From contig NZ_VPFL01000017.1 in NCBI RefSeq assembly GCF_008014345.1, forward strand, positions 1-64,000: 64,000 bases of DNA, read 5' to 3'. Below the pieces are notes generated by a model. It saw only the letters and a list, made by a program, of their open reading frames with translations. It was not told the origin of the DNA and ran no database searches. Position 1 is the first letter of the stretch. Each line of letters opens with the position of its first letter. Of the stretch, positions 27,045 through 39,196 are shown one piece after another. The DNA is from Pelomicrobium methylotrophicum. Lineage in GTDB: Bacteria > Pseudomonadota > Gammaproteobacteria > Burkholderiales > UBA6910. The translations under genes were made by a program, and so were the position numbers.

Positions 27045-28365
27045 CCCGCTCGATGCCGCGCGCGCCGCGCTGGCCCGCCACGCGGCGCCGGGCTCGCGCC
27101 TGGCCTTGGGCTTGAGCGGGGGCCTCGATTCCGTGGTCCTGCTCGACATTCTCTGCACCCTCGCTGGCCCGCTTCGCTTTCACCTGTCGGCGATCCACGT
27201 CCATCACGGCCTGAGCCCCCGGGCGGATGAGTGGGCGCAGTTCTGCGCCGAACTCTGCCGCGCCCGAGGGGTCGAGTTGACCACGGCAAAGGTGGCCGTC
27301 GACCCCGCTTCGGGGCAGGGGCTGGAGGCGGCAGCGCGGGAGGCCAGGTACCGGGCGTTCGCGCAAGTCGACGCGGACTACGTGGTGCTGGCGCACCATC
27401 GGGACGATCAGGCGGAGACGCTGCTCTTGCAGCTTCTGCGCGGCGCTGGCCCCGCCGGGCTGGCAGCGATGCCGGTGGCGGGTGCACCGAGGCCGTGCGC
27501 CGGGCCGCGTCTGCTGCGGCCGCTCCTGGCCGTGCCGCGCAGCGCCCTTGAGGACTACGCCCAGGCGCGGGCGCTGGCATGGGTGGAGGACGACAGCAAC
27601 GCCGACCTCCACCGCGATCGCAATTTTGTCCGCCATCGGGTGGTGCCGCTGCTGGAGGAGCATTTCCCGGGGGCGCGAGAGACCTTGGCGCGGGCCTGCG
27701 CCCTGCAGGCGGAAGCGGCCCGCCTCCAGGAGGCCCTGGCCCGCGTCGATGGGGCGGGCGCCGTGGGGCCAGAGCGCCTTTGCCTGGGCCGGTTGCGCGA
27801 GCTGGACGCGGCCCGAGCCCGCAACCTGCTGCGCCATTTCCTCGCCTGGCACGGGGTGCCACCCTTGAGCGCCCGGCGCTTGGAAGAGGCGCTGCGACAG
27901 TTGCTGGAGGCGCGTCGAGACGCAGCGGTGGCGGTGCCCTTGGACGGCCGACAGTTGCGGCGCTATCGCGATACCGCCTGGCTCGTGACCCCCGTTCCAT
28001 TGCCCGCCGGGACGCAGACCGGGATTCAATGGCGCGGCGAGCGCTGGCTGCCGCTGCCCTGGGGAGGGGTGATCGAGCTCGAACCTACGAAGGGAGTCGG
28101 CATCAGCGCCGCCCGGTTGCGGCAGGGAGCCGTCATGGTGAGGTTGCGCCAGGGCGGGGAACGCCTTCAGCCCGACTGCAGGCGTCCTCGCCGCACGCTC
28201 AAAAACCTGCTGCAGGAAGCCTGCATCCCGCCCTGGGAGCGCGATGGGTTGCCGCTTCTGACCTGCGACGGGGAAGTGGTGTGGGTGCCGGGACTGGGGG
28301 TCGACTGCCGCTACCGGTGCAGCCCTTGGGAGGACGGGGTGAACCCTCGCTGGGTTCGGAGCTGA
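27016..28365 (+). CDS. tilS: tRNA(Ile)-lysidine synthase
   Basis: Modifies C34 of tRNA-Ile(CAU) to lysidine. The PP-loop [14 protein letters not shown] lies near residues 30-43, followed by [13 protein letters not shown] and [21 protein letters not shown]-terminal substrate-binding domains include [23 protein letters not shown] 27016 lies inside accA (29-bp overlap); the ribosome site is weak, so translational coupling is likely. The length, 449 residues, agrees with the long form. Confidence 0.93.
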   Translation: MASSRKWRPDPLDAARAALARHAAPGSRLALGLSGGLDSVVLLDILCTLAGPLRFHLSAIHVHHGLSPRADEWAQFCAELCRARGVELTTAKVAVDPASGQGLEAAAREARYRAFAQVDADYVVLAHHRDDQAETLLLQLLRGAGPAGLAAMPVAGAPRPCAGPRLLRPLLAVPRSALEDYAQARALAWVEDDSNADLHRDRNFVRHRVVPLLEEHFPGARETLARACALQAEAARLQEALARVDGAGAVGPERLCLGRLRELDAARARNLLRHFLAWHGVPPLSARRLEEALRQLLEARRDAAVAVPLDGRQLRRYRDTAWLVTPVPLPAGTQTGIQWRGERWLPLPWGGVIELEPTKGVGISAARLRQGAVMVRLRQGGERLQPDCRRPRRTLKNLLQEACIPPWERDGLPLLTCDGEVVWVPGLGVDCRYRCSPWEDGVNPRWVRS

Positions 28366-28554
28366 AGCCGAAGGAAGGCCGGCCCCGGGAGGTTTTTTCT
28401 CCAGCGCCCGGGAAGATTTGCCGGGAACAGGCTGTCAAAATCCTGGAATTCCCCGGCACATGGGCTAGAAATCCTGTTAAAATCAACTATTAAACCTACG
28501 TCTCCCGCGATGTTTTCCGCACATTGTTAACTCCTTTATTTTCTGGGGTTTTGG

Positions 28555-28980
28555 ATGGCTATCGAGCGTACATTGTCGATCATCAAACCGGATGCAGTGA
28601 ACAAAAACATCATTGGCAAGATCTATTCCCGCTTCGAGTCGAACGGGTTGAAAATCGTGGCGGCGAAGATGGTGTACCTGTCGGAGCGGGAGGCGGAAGG
28701 CTTCTACGCCGTGCACCGGGAGCGCCCGTTTTTCCGGGACCTGGTGAAGTTCATGACCTCCGGACCGGTCATGGTCCAGGTGCTGGAGGGGGAGAACGCC
28801 ATTGCCAAGAACCGCGACCTGATGGGGGCGACTGACCCCAAGAAGGCGGCGCCAGGGACCATCCGGGCGGATTTCGCCTCCTCCATCGACGCGAATGCGG
28901 TCCACGGCTCGGACAGCCCGGAGACTGCCGCGGTCGAGATCGCCTACTTCTTCCCGAGTTCCGAGATCTACTCGCGCTAA
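28555..28980 (+). CDS. ndk: Nucleoside diphosphate kinase
   Basis: Balances nucleoside triphosphates; 141 residues as usual. [12 protein letters not shown] at the N-terminus, then [16 protein letters not shown] with the phospho-His. The preceding 190 bp are A/T richer (TAAAAT near 28478), suggesting a promoter of its own. rlmN starts 20 bp downstream. Confidence 0.97.
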   Translation: MAIERTLSIIKPDAVNKNIIGKIYSRFESNGLKIVAAKMVYLSEREAEGFYAVHRERPFFRDLVKFMTSGPVMVQVLEGENAIAKNRDLMGATDPKKAAPGTIRADFASSIDANAVHGSDSPETAAVEIAYFFPSSEIYSR

Positions 28981-29000
28981 AAGGGCGCTGGATCCCGTTC

Positions 29001-30146
29001 ATGGCCGTTAACTTGCTCGATCTCAGCCCAGCGGAACTGAGGAGCTTCCTCGTCGGTCTCGGAGAAAAACCGTTCCGCGCCCGCCAGCTCTTGCGCTGGA
29101 TTCACCGGCGGGGGGAGGCGCGGTTTGACGCCATGAGCGATCTTGCCAAGCCTTTGCGAGAGCGCCTGGCCGAGCTGGCGACCATTCGGGTGCCCGAGGT
29201 GGTGAACGAGCAGCGTTCCCCGGATGGCACGATCAAGTGGCTGCTCCAGGTGGGGCACGGAAACGCCATCGAGACGGTGTACATCCCGGAGACTGGGCGC
29301 GGCACCTTGTGCGTCTCGAGCCAGGTGGGTTGCGCCCTCGAATGCCGGTTCTGCGCGACGGGACGGCAAGGCTTCAACCGCAACCTGACCACGGCCGAGA
29401 TCATCGGGCAGTTGTGGTGGGCCAACAAAGCGCTGAGAGGGCAGGGGAGTGCCGAGCGGCCGATCACCAACGTGGTGCTGATGGGCATGGGGGAGCCTCT
29501 GCTCAATTTCGATCATGTGGTGCGCGCCCTGGATCTCATGCTGGACGACGACGGCTACGGGTTATCCCGCCGCCGCGTGACGCTGTCCACCTCGGGGATC
29601 GTGCCGGCGATCGACCGGCTGCGGGAGCGCTGTCCGGTCGCGCTGGCGGTCTCGCTGCACGCGCCCGACGACGAGCTGCGCAACCAGCTGGTGCCCATCA
29701 ACCGCAAATACCCCTTAAAAGCGCTGATGGCGGCGTGTCGCCGCTACGTGGAAGCGGGGGAAAACGCGGGCTGCGGCGAGGCGGCGCCTGCGCCGCACAA
29801 GTGGCAACGCCCGGGGGCGCCCCGGGATTTCGTCACCTTCGAGTACGTGATGCTGGCGGGCGTCAACGATAGCCTCAGCCACGCCGAAGCGCTGATCGAG
29901 CTCACCCGGGACGTGCCATGCAAGTTCAACCTGATCCCGTTCAATCCTTTCCCGGACGCCGGCTACGAAACCTCACCGGCGCCGGTGATCGCCGCCTTTC
30001 GGGACCGCCTGATGGCGGCTGGGCGGGTGGCCACCGTGCGCAAGACCCGGGGCGAGCTGATCGACGCGGCCTGTGGTCAGCTGGCCGGGCAGGTGACGGA
30101 CCGCACCCGCCGCCGGCAGCGGCGCGCCCTGGAGGCGGTTCATTGA
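29001..30146 (+). CDS. rlmN: 23S rRNA (A2503-C2) and tRNA (A37-C2) methyltransferase
   Basis: Radical SAM enzyme of 381 residues; the cluster motif is [11 protein letters not shown] and the C-terminal [16 protein letters not shown] holds the catalytic Cys. Between RRYV and [13 protein letters not shown] it carries a roughly 22-residue insertion (about residues 250-271, with an extra Cys, Ala/Pro-rich) not expected in typical members. Its TGA overlaps the TTG start of pilW. Confidence 0.96.
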   Translation: MAVNLLDLSPAELRSFLVGLGEKPFRARQLLRWIHRRGEARFDAMSDLAKPLRERLAELATIRVPEVVNEQRSPDGTIKWLLQVGHGNAIETVYIPETGRGTLCVSSQVGCALECRFCATGRQGFNRNLTTAEIIGQLWWANKALRGQGSAERPITNVVLMGMGEPLLNFDHVVRALDLMLDDDGYGLSRRRVTLSTSGIVPAIDRLRERCPVALAVSLHAPDDELRNQLVPINRKYPLKALMAACRRYVEAGENAGCGEAAPAPHKWQRPGAPRDFVTFEYVMLAGVNDSLSHAEALIELTRDVPCKFNLIPFNPFPDAGYETSPAPVIAAFRDRLMAAGRVATVRKTRGELIDAACGQLAGQVTDRTRRRQRRALEAVH

Positions 30147-30910
30147 AGAAGGCGATTTTCGCGGGGCTGGTGGCCGTGACGTTGGCGGGGTGCGCCCAAC
30201 CGCTGCCCCGCGTGCAGCACGTCCCCGAGCAGGTCCAGACCCCCTCCCGTTACCGGGCGGAGGTCCATACCCAGTTGGGCGCCGGCTACTATAGCCGCGG
30301 CCAGCTCGGCGTGGCCCTGCAGGAGCTGAGCGCCGCGCTCGAGGCGGACTCGAGCTATGGGCCGGCGTACAACGTTCTGGGGCTCGTCTACGCGGCCCTC
30401 GGCGAGCCGCAGCTTGCCGAACAGAACTTTGCCCGGGCGCTGTCCATTAACCCCGACGATTCCGAAGCGCACAACAACTACGGCCTCTTCCTTTGCCAGC
30501 GCGGCCGTGAGCAAGAGGGCATCCGGCACTTCCTGCAAGCGGTCCGCAACCCCTTGTACCGCACGCCGGAAGTGGCGTATGTGAATGCGGGCGATTGCGC
30601 CCGGCGGGTGGGAGACATGCAGCGGGCCGAAGAGTACTTTGAGAAGGCTCTGCGCCTGCAGCCCGCCCAGCCCCAGGCGCTGCGGGCGATGGCGGCGATC
30701 GCCTACGGGAAAGGCCGCTTCGACGAAGCCCACACGTACTTGACGCGCTTCATGCAGGTCGCCCAGCCGGATGCCGAAAGTTTGGCTTTGGGGGTGAGAA
30801 TCGAGCGCCAGCGGGGGGATCGGGAGGCCGAGGCGAGTTACGCTGCCCAGTTGCGTAACCGCTTCCCCCAGTCGAAGGAGGCGCGGGCGCTGGAGTCCGG
30901 AAATCTCTGA
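30143..30910 (+). CDS. pilW: Type IV pilus biogenesis lipoprotein PilW/PilF
   Basis: Outer-membrane lipoprotein with TPR repeats needed to assemble the PilQ secretin. A short signal ends in the lipobox LAGC; TPR-like helices follow ([60 protein letters not shown]). The start is TTG 30143, supported by GGAGG at 30131-30135 and by the signal sequence; it overlaps rlmN by four bases. The conserved neighbours rlmN and rodZ support the call. Confidence 0.92.
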   Translation: MKKAIFAGLVAVTLAGCAQPLPRVQHVPEQVQTPSRYRAEVHTQLGAGYYSRGQLGVALQELSAALEADSSYGPAYNVLGLVYAALGEPQLAEQNFARALSINPDDSEAHNNYGLFLCQRGREQEGIRHFLQAVRNPLYRTPEVAYVNAGDCARRVGDMQRAEEYFEKALRLQPAQPQALRAMAAIAYGKGRFDEAHTYLTRFMQVAQPDAESLALGVRIERQRGDREAEASYAAQLRNRFPQSKEARALESGNL

Positions 30911-30913
30911 GCC

Positions 30914-31771
30914 ATGGATCGCCACGAGGACAAGGAAGCGCTCGAGACCCAAGGTCCGGGTCGCCGGCTCGCGGACGAGCGGCGGCGTCAGGGATTGTCC
31001 GTGGTGGAGATCGGGCGCCTGATCAAGCTGGCGCCGCGGCAGGTGGAGGCGCTGGAAGCTGACGACTACGAGCGGCTGCCCGGCAACACGTTTGTCCGGG
31101 GCTTTGTGCGCAACTACGCCAAAGCATTGCGCCTGGACCCCGAGCCCCTGCTGGCGGAGCTGGAGCAGCGGCTTCCCCCCGAGCGCCCTTCGGCCATCTT
31201 GCCCCATACCGAGAACATTCCCTTCTCTCCTGGCCATGGCGAGGGCTGGCGGCGCTACCTGCTGCTCGCCCTGCTGGTGCTCCTGGTGGTTCCCTGGGCG
31301 CTCTACGAGGTCTATCGCCAGCAGCCGGCCGCGCCGGCGGCTCCCAGCCCGGGGGTGGCGCTTCCCATCGTGCCCCCGAGCGCGACCAAGCCCGGCGGCA
31401 CGGCGGTGGCGGTGCCTGAACGGGCGTCGGGAGCCGCGCCTGCTTCTGACCAGGCGGCTGCGCCGGGCGCCGGCGCGCCCGTGCCTGCCCCATCCGCCGC
31501 GCATCAAGCGGCGTCGCCCGCAGGGGCTCCCGGACAGGCTTCCGTGCGGCTCGCGTTCAAGAAGGACTCGTGGGTGGAAATCAAGGACCGGGAGGGCAAG
31601 ATCGTTTTTGCCCAGCTCAACAAAGGGGGAACCGAGCAAGTGGTGCAAGGCGTGCCCCCCCTGTCCCTGGTGGTGGGGAATGCGACCCAAGTGACCCTGG
31701 AATACAACGGCAAGCCGGTGGACCTTGCGCCGTACACCCGCGGCGAGGTGGCGCGGCTGACTCTGGAGTGA
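30914..31771 (+). CDS. rodZ: Cytoskeleton protein RodZ (HTH plus DUF4115)
   Basis: Bitopic membrane protein linking MreB to the envelope, 285 residues. The N-terminal HTH is [20 protein letters not shown] and [15 protein letters not shown], one membrane helix ([14 protein letters not shown]) follows near residue 115, then a Pro/Ala-rich linker and a beta-rich DUF4115 domain ([14 protein letters not shown]). The stop overlaps a possible GTG start of ispG. Confidence 0.92.
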   Translation: MDRHEDKEALETQGPGRRLADERRRQGLSVVEIGRLIKLAPRQVEALEADDYERLPGNTFVRGFVRNYAKALRLDPEPLLAELEQRLPPERPSAILPHTENIPFSPGHGEGWRRYLLLALLVLLVVPWALYEVYRQQPAAPAAPSPGVALPIVPPSATKPGGTAVAVPERASGAAPASDQAAAPGAGAPVPAPSAAHQAASPAGAPGQASVRLAFKKDSWVEIKDREGKIVFAQLNKGGTEQVVQGVPPLSLVVGNATQVTLEYNGKPVDLAPYTRGEVARLTLE

Positions 31772-31779
31772 AACCGTCC

Positions 31780-33054
31780 ATGCGTTACGGCGTCAATGCG
31801 CGGCGGATAAGCCTGCGGACTCGGGTGGGCCATGTGGACATCGGCGGCGGCGCGCCGATCGTGGTCCAGTCGATGACCAATACGGACACGGCGGACGTTG
31901 AGGCCACGGCCCGGCAGGTGCTGGCGCTGGCGCGGGCAGGATCGGAGCTGGTGCGCATTACGGTGAACAACGCCGCCGCGGCGCAGGCAGTGCCCCGCAT
32001 CCGGGAGCTGCTGGACCGATGGGGGTGCAATGTGCCCCTCATCGGGGACTTCCATTTCAACGGCCACAAACTGCTCACCCAGTTTCCGGCGTGCGCCGAG
32101 ACCCTGGCGAAATACCGCATCAATCCCGGCAACGTGGGGCAGGGGTCCAAGCGGGACAGCCAGTTCGCCATGATGATTGAGACCGCATGCCGCTACGGAA
32201 AGCCGGTGCGCATCGGCGTCAACGGGGGAAGCCTGGATCCCCAGCTCCTCGCCCGCATGATGGACGAGAACGCGAAGCGCCCGAAACCCCTGGAAGCTGC
32301 GGCGGTGACGCGGGCAGCGCTGGTCGCCTCCGCGCTGGAGAGCGCCGAGCAGGCGGTGCGGCTGGGCCTGCCCCGCGAGCGCATCGTGCTCTCCTGCAAA
32401 GTGAGCGGGGTGCAGGACCTCATCGCCGTCTACCGGGAGCTCGCCCGCCGCTGCGACTACCCCTTGCACCTGGGGCTCACCGAAGCGGGCATGGGTTCCA
32501 AAGGCATCGTCGCCTCCACCGCGGCGCTGGCGGTGCTGCTGCAGGAGGGAATCGGCGACACCATCCGTATCTCGCTCACGCCGGAGCCGGGAGGCGACCG
32601 CACCCAGGAAGTGGTGGTGGCGCAGGAACTCCTGCAGACGATGGGGTTGCGCTCTTTTGCGCCCCTGGTGGTGGCCTGCCCGGGTTGCGGCCGCACCACC
32701 AGCACTTTTTTCCAGGAGCTGGCGCAAAGCATCCAGCGTTACCTCCGCGCCCAGATGCCGATCTGGCGCGCCCGCTACCCGGGCGTGGAGAACATGACCG
32801 TGGCGGTGATGGGCTGCGTGGTGAACGGTCCCGGCGAGAGCAAGCATGCCAACATCGGCATCTCCCTGCCCGGCACGGGGGAGACGCCCGTCGCGCCGGT
32901 GTACGTGGACGGGGTCAAAACGGTGACGCTCAAAGGCGAGCGCATCGCCGAGGAGTTTCAGGAAATCGTCGAAAAATACGTGATGACGCGCTATGGCTCT
33001 GCGGCGGCCGGGACGCAGCCCGTCGCGCCCAAGGGCGAGCCAGCGGGAGCGTAG
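31780..33054 (+). CDS. ispG: 4-hydroxy-3-methylbut-2-en-1-yl diphosphate synthase (flavodoxin)
   Basis: MEP-pathway iron-sulfur enzyme, 424 residues. [18 protein letters not shown] near the start, [15 protein letters not shown], and C-terminal cluster ligands in [13 protein letters not shown] and [19 protein letters not shown] 31780 has GGAG at 31765-31768; GTG 31768, overlapping rodZ, is less likely. It uses the long beta/gamma-proteobacterial form. Confidence 0.96.
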   Translation: MRYGVNARRISLRTRVGHVDIGGGAPIVVQSMTNTDTADVEATARQVLALARAGSELVRITVNNAAAAQAVPRIRELLDRWGCNVPLIGDFHFNGHKLLTQFPACAETLAKYRINPGNVGQGSKRDSQFAMMIETACRYGKPVRIGVNGGSLDPQLLARMMDENAKRPKPLEAAAVTRAALVASALESAEQAVRLGLPRERIVLSCKVSGVQDLIAVYRELARRCDYPLHLGLTEAGMGSKGIVASTAALAVLLQEGIGDTIRISLTPEPGGDRTQEVVVAQELLQTMGLRSFAPLVVACPGCGRTTSTFFQELAQSIQRYLRAQMPIWRARYPGVENMTVAVMGCVVNGPGESKHANIGISLPGTGETPVAPVYVDGVKTVTLKGERIAEEFQEIVEKYVMTRYGSAAAGTQPVAPKGEPAGA

Positions 33055-33147
33055 CGTCCAGCAGACCGCACCGCGGAGAAAAGCGGTCTCTGAACCGGCG
33101 ACGGTCCCCTCTCCATAACCGATCATTCCAGCTCGAGCATATTAGAC

Positions 33148-34443
<1,296 letters not shown>

Positions 34444-34460
34444 CTTCAGAAGAGGAAGCG

Positions 34461-35102
34461 ATGGGCATTTACGACTTTGAGGAACAGGCGCAGCTGGCTG
34501 CGGTGAAGGCGTGGTGGAAGGAAAACGGCTGGCTCGTGATCCTGGCGGTGCTCGTGTTCCTGGGCAGCCTCGGCGGGTTCCATGGCTGGCGCTATTACCA
34601 GGCACAACAGTCGCTCGCGGCCGCCCGCGCCTACGCCGGGCTGGAGCCGGCGATCCTGGCCAACGACGCGAAAAAGCTGCTCGCCGGGGCGGCCGAGCTG
34701 CGCAGCCGCCATCCCAAATCCCCCTATGCGGCGCGGGCGGCCTTGGCGGCCGCCAAGGCGAGCTACGAAAGCGGTGATTTGGCTTCGGCCAAACGGGAAC
34801 TCGAGTGGACGATGCGGCATGCGACAGAAGAGGCGATCCAGTCCACAGCCCGTCTGCGGCTCGCACGGGTTCTCATGGAGGAACAGAAGTTCGACGAGGC
34901 GCTGGCCCTGCTGCCATCCAATGACGCCGGCCCCTTCGGACGCCTCTACGACGATCTGCGCGGCGACATTCTGACGGCCCTGGGCAGGACGGAGGAGGCG
35001 CGCAAGGCCTATCAGCAGGCGGCCGCAAAGACCGCCAAGGAGGATGCCTTCCGCAGCTTGATCGAGCTCAAGCTGGACGCTCTGGCGGGGGCGGGCTCAT
35101 GA
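34461..35102 (+). CDS. yfgM: YfgM-family tetratricopeptide periplasmic chaperone partner
   Basis: Inner-membrane anchored protein of 213 residues: a cytoplasmic start (MGIYDFEEQAQLAAVKAWW), one membrane helix (VILAVLVFLGSLGG), then periplasmic TPR-like helices. YfgM assists Sec-exported proteins together with PpiD. ATG 34461 has AGAGGAAG upstream; ATG 34440, overlapping hisS, lacks such a site. It overlaps bamB by 4 bp in the conserved hisS-yfgM-bamB-der order. Confidence 0.88.
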   Translation: MGIYDFEEQAQLAAVKAWWKENGWLVILAVLVFLGSLGGFHGWRYYQAQQSLAAARAYAGLEPAILANDAKKLLAGAAELRSRHPKSPYAARAALAAAKASYESGDLASAKRELEWTMRHATEEAIQSTARLRLARVLMEEQKFDEALALLPSNDAGPFGRLYDDLRGDILTALGRTEEARKAYQQAAAKTAKEDAFRSLIELKLDALAGAGS

Positions 35103-36244
35103 AGCTCACCCGCGCAGCATGGACCCTGGCCGCGCTGGCGCTCGCCGGTTGCGCCACCGTCGCCGGCTGGTTCGGGCGATCGGAGCCGGCAGGAAAACCG
35201 AGTCCGCTGCCGCCGATCAAGCCCAGCGCCCAGCTTGAAGTGGTGTGGCGCGCGGACATCGGCCGTTCGGCCGCGCTGCAGTTCGTTCCGGCGGTGGCAG
35301 GGGATGCGGTTTACGCCGCGTCCGCCGACGGGACGCTGGCGCGCTTCGATGCCACCACGGGTCGCGCCGTGTGGCGCGTCGACACCGGCAAGAAGCTCAC
35401 TGGCGGCGTCGGGGCCGGTGAGGGCGTGGTGCTGGTGGGGACCCGGGACGGAGAGGTCCTCGCCTACGACCCGCGCGGCCAGCCCCGCTGGACGGCCCGA
35501 ATCGGCACCGTGATCCTCAGCCCGCCCCAGGTGGCAGAAGGCGTCGTCGTGGTCCGGGGAGCCGATGGGCGGGTGTTTGCCCTGGAGGCGGACTCGGGCA
35601 AGCGCCGCTGGGTGTACCAGCGCACGCTGCCGGCCTTGAGCGTGCGCAGCTTTGCCGGGGCGGCGGTCGTGCGTGGCGCGGTGTTCGCGGGTTTTCCCGG
35701 CGGCAAGCTCGTGGCGCTGCGCTTGAGCGACGGGCTGGTGGGCTGGGAGGCCACCGTGGCCCAACCCCGCGGCGCCACTGAGTTGGAGCGGATCGCCGAT
35801 GTGGCCAGCACCCCGGACGTGGCGGAAAGCGAGGTATGCGCGGCGGCTTTCCAGGGACGGGTCGCTTGCTTCGACGTGCGCAACGGTAACGTGCTGTGGG
35901 CGCGGAACTTCTCCAGCTATGCCGGCCTCGACGTGGACGGCGGGGTGCTCTATGTCGCCACCGACCGCAGCGAGGTGCTGGGCCTGGAACTTGCCCGGGG
36001 CGCGACCCTCTGGCGCCAGGACAAGCTGACCGGTCGCCGCCTGAGCCGACCCCTGGGCTTCGGTCCCTACGTCGTGGTGGGCGATTTCGAAGGCTACGTG
36101 CACCTCCTCAACGCGGACGACGGGGGCTTGGCTGCCCGGCTTCCCACGGACGGGAGTGCCATTGCCGCCGCGCCGGTGCGGACCGGCGACGGCTTCCTGG
36201 TGCAGACCACGGGCGGGAGCCTTCTCTTGCTGCGGGTGCGGTAA
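35099..36244 (+). CDS. bamB: Outer membrane assembly lipoprotein BamB
   Basis: Lipoprotein of the BAM complex, 381 residues. Signal peptide with lipobox (ALALAGC), then an eight-bladed PQQ-type propeller visible as repeated blades (VYAASADGTLARFDATTGRA, VVVRGADGRVFALEADSGKR). The ATG overlaps the yfgM stop. Scaffolds BamA in the periplasm. Confidence 0.95.
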   Translation: MKLTRAAWTLAALALAGCATVAGWFGRSEPAGKPSPLPPIKPSAQLEVVWRADIGRSAALQFVPAVAGDAVYAASADGTLARFDATTGRAVWRVDTGKKLTGGVGAGEGVVLVGTRDGEVLAYDPRGQPRWTARIGTVILSPPQVAEGVVVVRGADGRVFALEADSGKRRWVYQRTLPALSVRSFAGAAVVRGAVFAGFPGGKLVALRLSDGLVGWEATVAQPRGATELERIADVASTPDVAESEVCAAAFQGRVACFDVRNGNVLWARNFSSYAGLDVDGGVLYVATDRSEVLGLELARGATLWRQDKLTGRRLSRPLGFGPYVVVGDFEGYVHLLNADDGGLAARLPTDGSAIAAAPVRTGDGFLVQTTGGSLLLLRVR

Positions 36245-36301
36245 GAGAACAAGAAGAAGCGCCTCGGACGCTCCATCGGATTCGCCTTCCGGGACTGGCC
36301 C

Positions 36302-37633
36302 ATGAAACCCACGCTCGTGTTGGTCGGACGGCCCAACGTCGGAAAATCCACCCTGTTCAACCGCTTGACCCGGTCCCGGGAGGCGCTGGTGGCCGACGTT
36401 CCGGGCTTGACCCGGGACCGCCACTACGGTCATGGCCGGATCGGACCCAAGCCTTTCCTGGTGGTGGACACCGGCGGTCTCGATCCCGAGGCCCAAGAGG
36501 GTATTCTGGCGGAAATGGCCCGGCAGACGCGCCTCGCCGTGGATGAGGCGGATGTGGTGGTCTTTCTCGTGGATGCGCGCCAGGGCGTGACCCCCCAGGA
36601 CCACGCCATCGCCGAGGAGCTGCGCCGACGCGGGCGCAAGACCCTGGTCGCCGTCAACAAGGCGGAAGGACTTCCCCTCGAAGAGGCACGGACCGAGTTC
36701 TTCGAGCTGGGCCTCGGAGAGCCCATCCCCATCTCCGCAGCCCACGGGGACCGGGTCGCCGAGCTGCTGGAGCGGGCCCTGAGCGACTTCCCGGCGCAGG
36801 TGGAGGTGGAGCCTCCCGCGGAGCATCCGCGCATAGCGGTCGTGGGGCGGCCCAACGTGGGAAAATCGACCTTGGTCAATTGCCTCCTGGGAGAAGAGCG
36901 GCTCATCGTCTTCGATCAGCCGGGCACCACCCGCGACAGCATCGAAGTCGCGTTCCAGCGCGACGGGCGGACCTATACCCTGATCGATACCGCGGGCCTG
37001 CGGCGCCGCAGCCGCATCGACGAGCCCATCGAAAAGTTCTCGGTGGTCAAGACGCTGCAGTCCATCGAGGCCGCCCACGTGGTCATTCTGGTGCTGGACG
37101 CGCGCACCGGGATCGCCGAGCAGGATGCCCACATCGCGGGGTTCGTGCTGGAGGCGGGACGGGCGCTGGTGGTGGCGGTCAACAAATGGGACGGACTGCA
37201 GGCCGAGCAGCGGGAGCAGGTGAAAAGGGAAATCGAGCGCAAGCTGGATTTCCTGAACTTCGCCCGCTTTCATTACATTTCGGCCAAGGAGGGCAGGGGG
37301 GTGGGCGCGCTCATGCGCTCGGTGGACGAAGCGTACGCTTCGGCCACGGCCAAGCTGCCGACCCCGAAGCTCACGCGCCTGCTGCACGCGTTGGCGGCAA
37401 AGCAACCGCCCCCCCGTTCGGGCATCGTGCGGCCCAAGCTGCGCTACGCTCACCAGGGCGGCAGCAACCCTCCGCTCATCGTCATTCACGGCAACGCCCT
37501 GGAGCGGCTGCCTGCCAGCTACCGGCGCTACCTGGAAAACAGCTTCCGTCGGGAATTCCGGCTGCAAGGAACCCCCTTGCGGGTGGTCCTCCGGGAAGGC
37601 ACGAACCCCTATGTCACCAAGGGCCGGCGCTGA
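36302..37633 (+). CDS. der: Ribosome assembly GTPase Der (EngA)
   Basis: Double-GTPase essential for 50S maturation, 443 residues. Two G domains, each with [10 protein letters not shown] (residues about 9-18 and 182-191), G3 DTGGL and DTAGL, and G4 NKAE and NKWD; a C-terminal KH-like domain ends in [13 protein letters not shown]. Confidence 0.97.
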   Translation: MKPTLVLVGRPNVGKSTLFNRLTRSREALVADVPGLTRDRHYGHGRIGPKPFLVVDTGGLDPEAQEGILAEMARQTRLAVDEADVVVFLVDARQGVTPQDHAIAEELRRRGRKTLVAVNKAEGLPLEEARTEFFELGLGEPIPISAAHGDRVAELLERALSDFPAQVEVEPPAEHPRIAVVGRPNVGKSTLVNCLLGEERLIVFDQPGTTRDSIEVAFQRDGRTYTLIDTAGLRRRSRIDEPIEKFSVVKTLQSIEAAHVVILVLDARTGIAEQDAHIAGFVLEAGRALVVAVNKWDGLQAEQREQVKREIERKLDFLNFARFHYISAKEGRGVGALMRSVDEAYASATAKLPTPKLTRLLHALAAKQPPPRSGIVRPKLRYAHQGGSNPPLIVIHGNALERLPASYRRYLENSFRREFRLQGTPLRVVLREGTNPYVTKGRR

Positions 37634-37763
37634 AGGAAACCTCGTTCCCCGCGCCGGGTCGAACCTCCGATGGGCGGGGAACGGCGCGGGCGGACCGGGA
37701 GTTTATTTGGGCGGGCAATTGGGATAGAGTAAGGATTTGCAAGACCAAAAAATCGGAGAAAAC

Positions 37764-38009
37764 ATGAGCTCGAAAGGGCAAACATTACAAGACCCCTTTT
37801 TGAACACGCTGCGCAAGGAACACATCCCGGTCTCGATCTACCTCGTGAACGGGATCAAGCTCCAAGGCCAGATCGATTCGTTCGACCAGTACGTGGTGCT
37901 GCTCAAGAACACTGTGACCCAGATGGTCTATAAGCACGCCATTTCGACCGTCGTGCCTTCCCGCCCCGTCAGCATTCCTTACGATCACGGCTCCGGCTCT
38001 GATGCTTGA
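37764..38009 (+). CDS. hfq: RNA chaperone Hfq
   Basis: Sm-like hexameric RNA chaperone pairing small RNAs with targets, 81 residues. Start [20 protein letters not shown]; Sm1 [19 protein letters not shown] and Sm2 [12 protein letters not shown] are intact. ATG 37764 has GGAG eight bp upstream. A weak sigma70-like pair (TTTATT 37702, TAGAGT 37725, 17 bp apart) precedes it. It overlaps hflX by 8 bp, the classical hfq-hflX-hflK-hflC order. Confidence 0.97.
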   Translation: MSSKGQTLQDPFLNTLRKEHIPVSIYLVNGIKLQGQIDSFDQYVVLLKNTVTQMVYKHAISTVVPSRPVSIPYDHGSGSDA

Positions 38010-39153
38010 TCTGCCTGCTGGCGGGGACCGGGCGATCCTCGTCGGCATCGACTTGGGCGAGCCCGGATTTCGGGATTCCCTCGAAGAGTTGAAGCTCCTC
38101 GCCGCGAGCGCCGGTTTGGCGGTGCTCGCGGTCGTCGTGGGCCGTCGCGACCGCCCTGACCCGGCCACCTTCGCAGGAAGCGGCAAAGTCGCCGAGGTTC
38201 GGGAGTGGGTGGCGCGGTCGGGGGCGTCAGTGGTGGTTTTCAATCACAGCCTCTCACCCGTCCAGGAGCGCAACCTGGAGCGCGCCCTTCATTGTCGGGT
38301 CATCGACCGTGCCGCCCTGATCCTCGACATTTTCGCCCAGCGAGCCCGCAGCCACGAAGGAAAGCTACAGGTGGAACTCGCCCAGCTGGAGCACTTGTCC
38401 ACCCGTTTGATCCGCGGCTGGACCCACCTGGAGCGGCAGCGGGGCGGCATCGGGTTGCGGGGGCCGGGGGAGACCCAGCTCGAGACCGACCGCCGGTTGC
38501 TGGCCCGGCGGGTCAAGGTGCTCAAGGACAAGCTGGCCCGCCTCGGTCAACAGCGGGAAGTCCAGCGCCGCGCGCGGGCACGGGCCAACGTGGCATCGGT
38601 GTCCCTGGTGGGTTACACCAATGCTGGCAAATCGACGCTGTTCAACGCGCTGGCCGACGGCCACGCCTATGCCGCCGACCAGCTGTTCGCGACCCTGGAC
38701 ACGACGACGCGCCGATTGTTCATCGCGGGCTGCGGGCCGGTGGTGCTCTCGGACACGGTCGGCTTCATCCGCGATCTGCCCCATCCTTTGATCGCTGCCT
38801 TTCGCGCCACGCTGGAGGAGACGGTGCGGGCGTCTTTGCTCTTGCATGTGGTTGATGCCTCCAGCCCGGAACGGGAAGAGAGAATCGCGCAGGTCAACAA
38901 AGTGCTCGCAGAAATCGGCGCCGATGCGGTCCCCCAGATCGTGGTACTCAACAAGACCGATCTCGCTGGGCTGCCCGCGGGGTTCGAGCGGGACGAGTAT
39001 GGTAGAATCTCGCGCGTTCGCGCAAGTGCGCTCACGGGCGTTGGCCTGGACCTGGTGCGGGCCGCCCTGGCCGAGCACTTCGCCGGGGGCGGAAGCGCGC
39101 AGGAGCGGCCCGCCGACGGTGTGGGTCGCCGTGCTGCCGTTTCCCCGCCATAG
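38002..39153 (+). CDS. hflX: GTPase HflX, ribosome rescue/splitting factor
   Basis: Ribosome-binding GTPase, 383 residues. N-terminal HflX domain ([27 protein letters not shown]), linker [13 protein letters not shown], then the G domain [14 protein letters not shown] and [18 protein letters not shown] 38002 overlaps hfq by 8 bp. The residues after the G domain are few, typical for the protein. Confidence 0.95.
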   Translation: MLDLPAGGDRAILVGIDLGEPGFRDSLEELKLLAASAGLAVLAVVVGRRDRPDPATFAGSGKVAEVREWVARSGASVVVFNHSLSPVQERNLERALHCRVIDRAALILDIFAQRARSHEGKLQVELAQLEHLSTRLIRGWTHLERQRGGIGLRGPGETQLETDRRLLARRVKVLKDKLARLGQQREVQRRARARANVASVSLVGYTNAGKSTLFNALADGHAYAADQLFATLDTTTRRLFIAGCGPVVLSDTVGFIRDLPHPLIAAFRATLEETVRASLLLHVVDASSPEREERIAQVNKVLAEIGADAVPQIVVLNKTDLAGLPAGFERDEYGRISRVRASALTGVGLDLVRAALAEHFAGGGSAQERPADGVGRRAAVSPP

Positions 39154-39196
39154 CCTCTAACATCCGACCAATTCGCGACTTCGGGAACGATCTGTC

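Noticed and set aside
35012-37567. Minus-strand open frame of 851 codons opposite yfgM, bamB and der
   Set aside because: High-GC antisense shadow: composition is His/Gly/Arg/Gln-rich without domain motifs, and the plus strand holds three certain genes.
38997-39008. Promoter TGGTAGAAT inside hflX for hflK
   Set aside because: A good extended -10 by eye, but no -35 partner and it lies within coding sequence; chance match likely.
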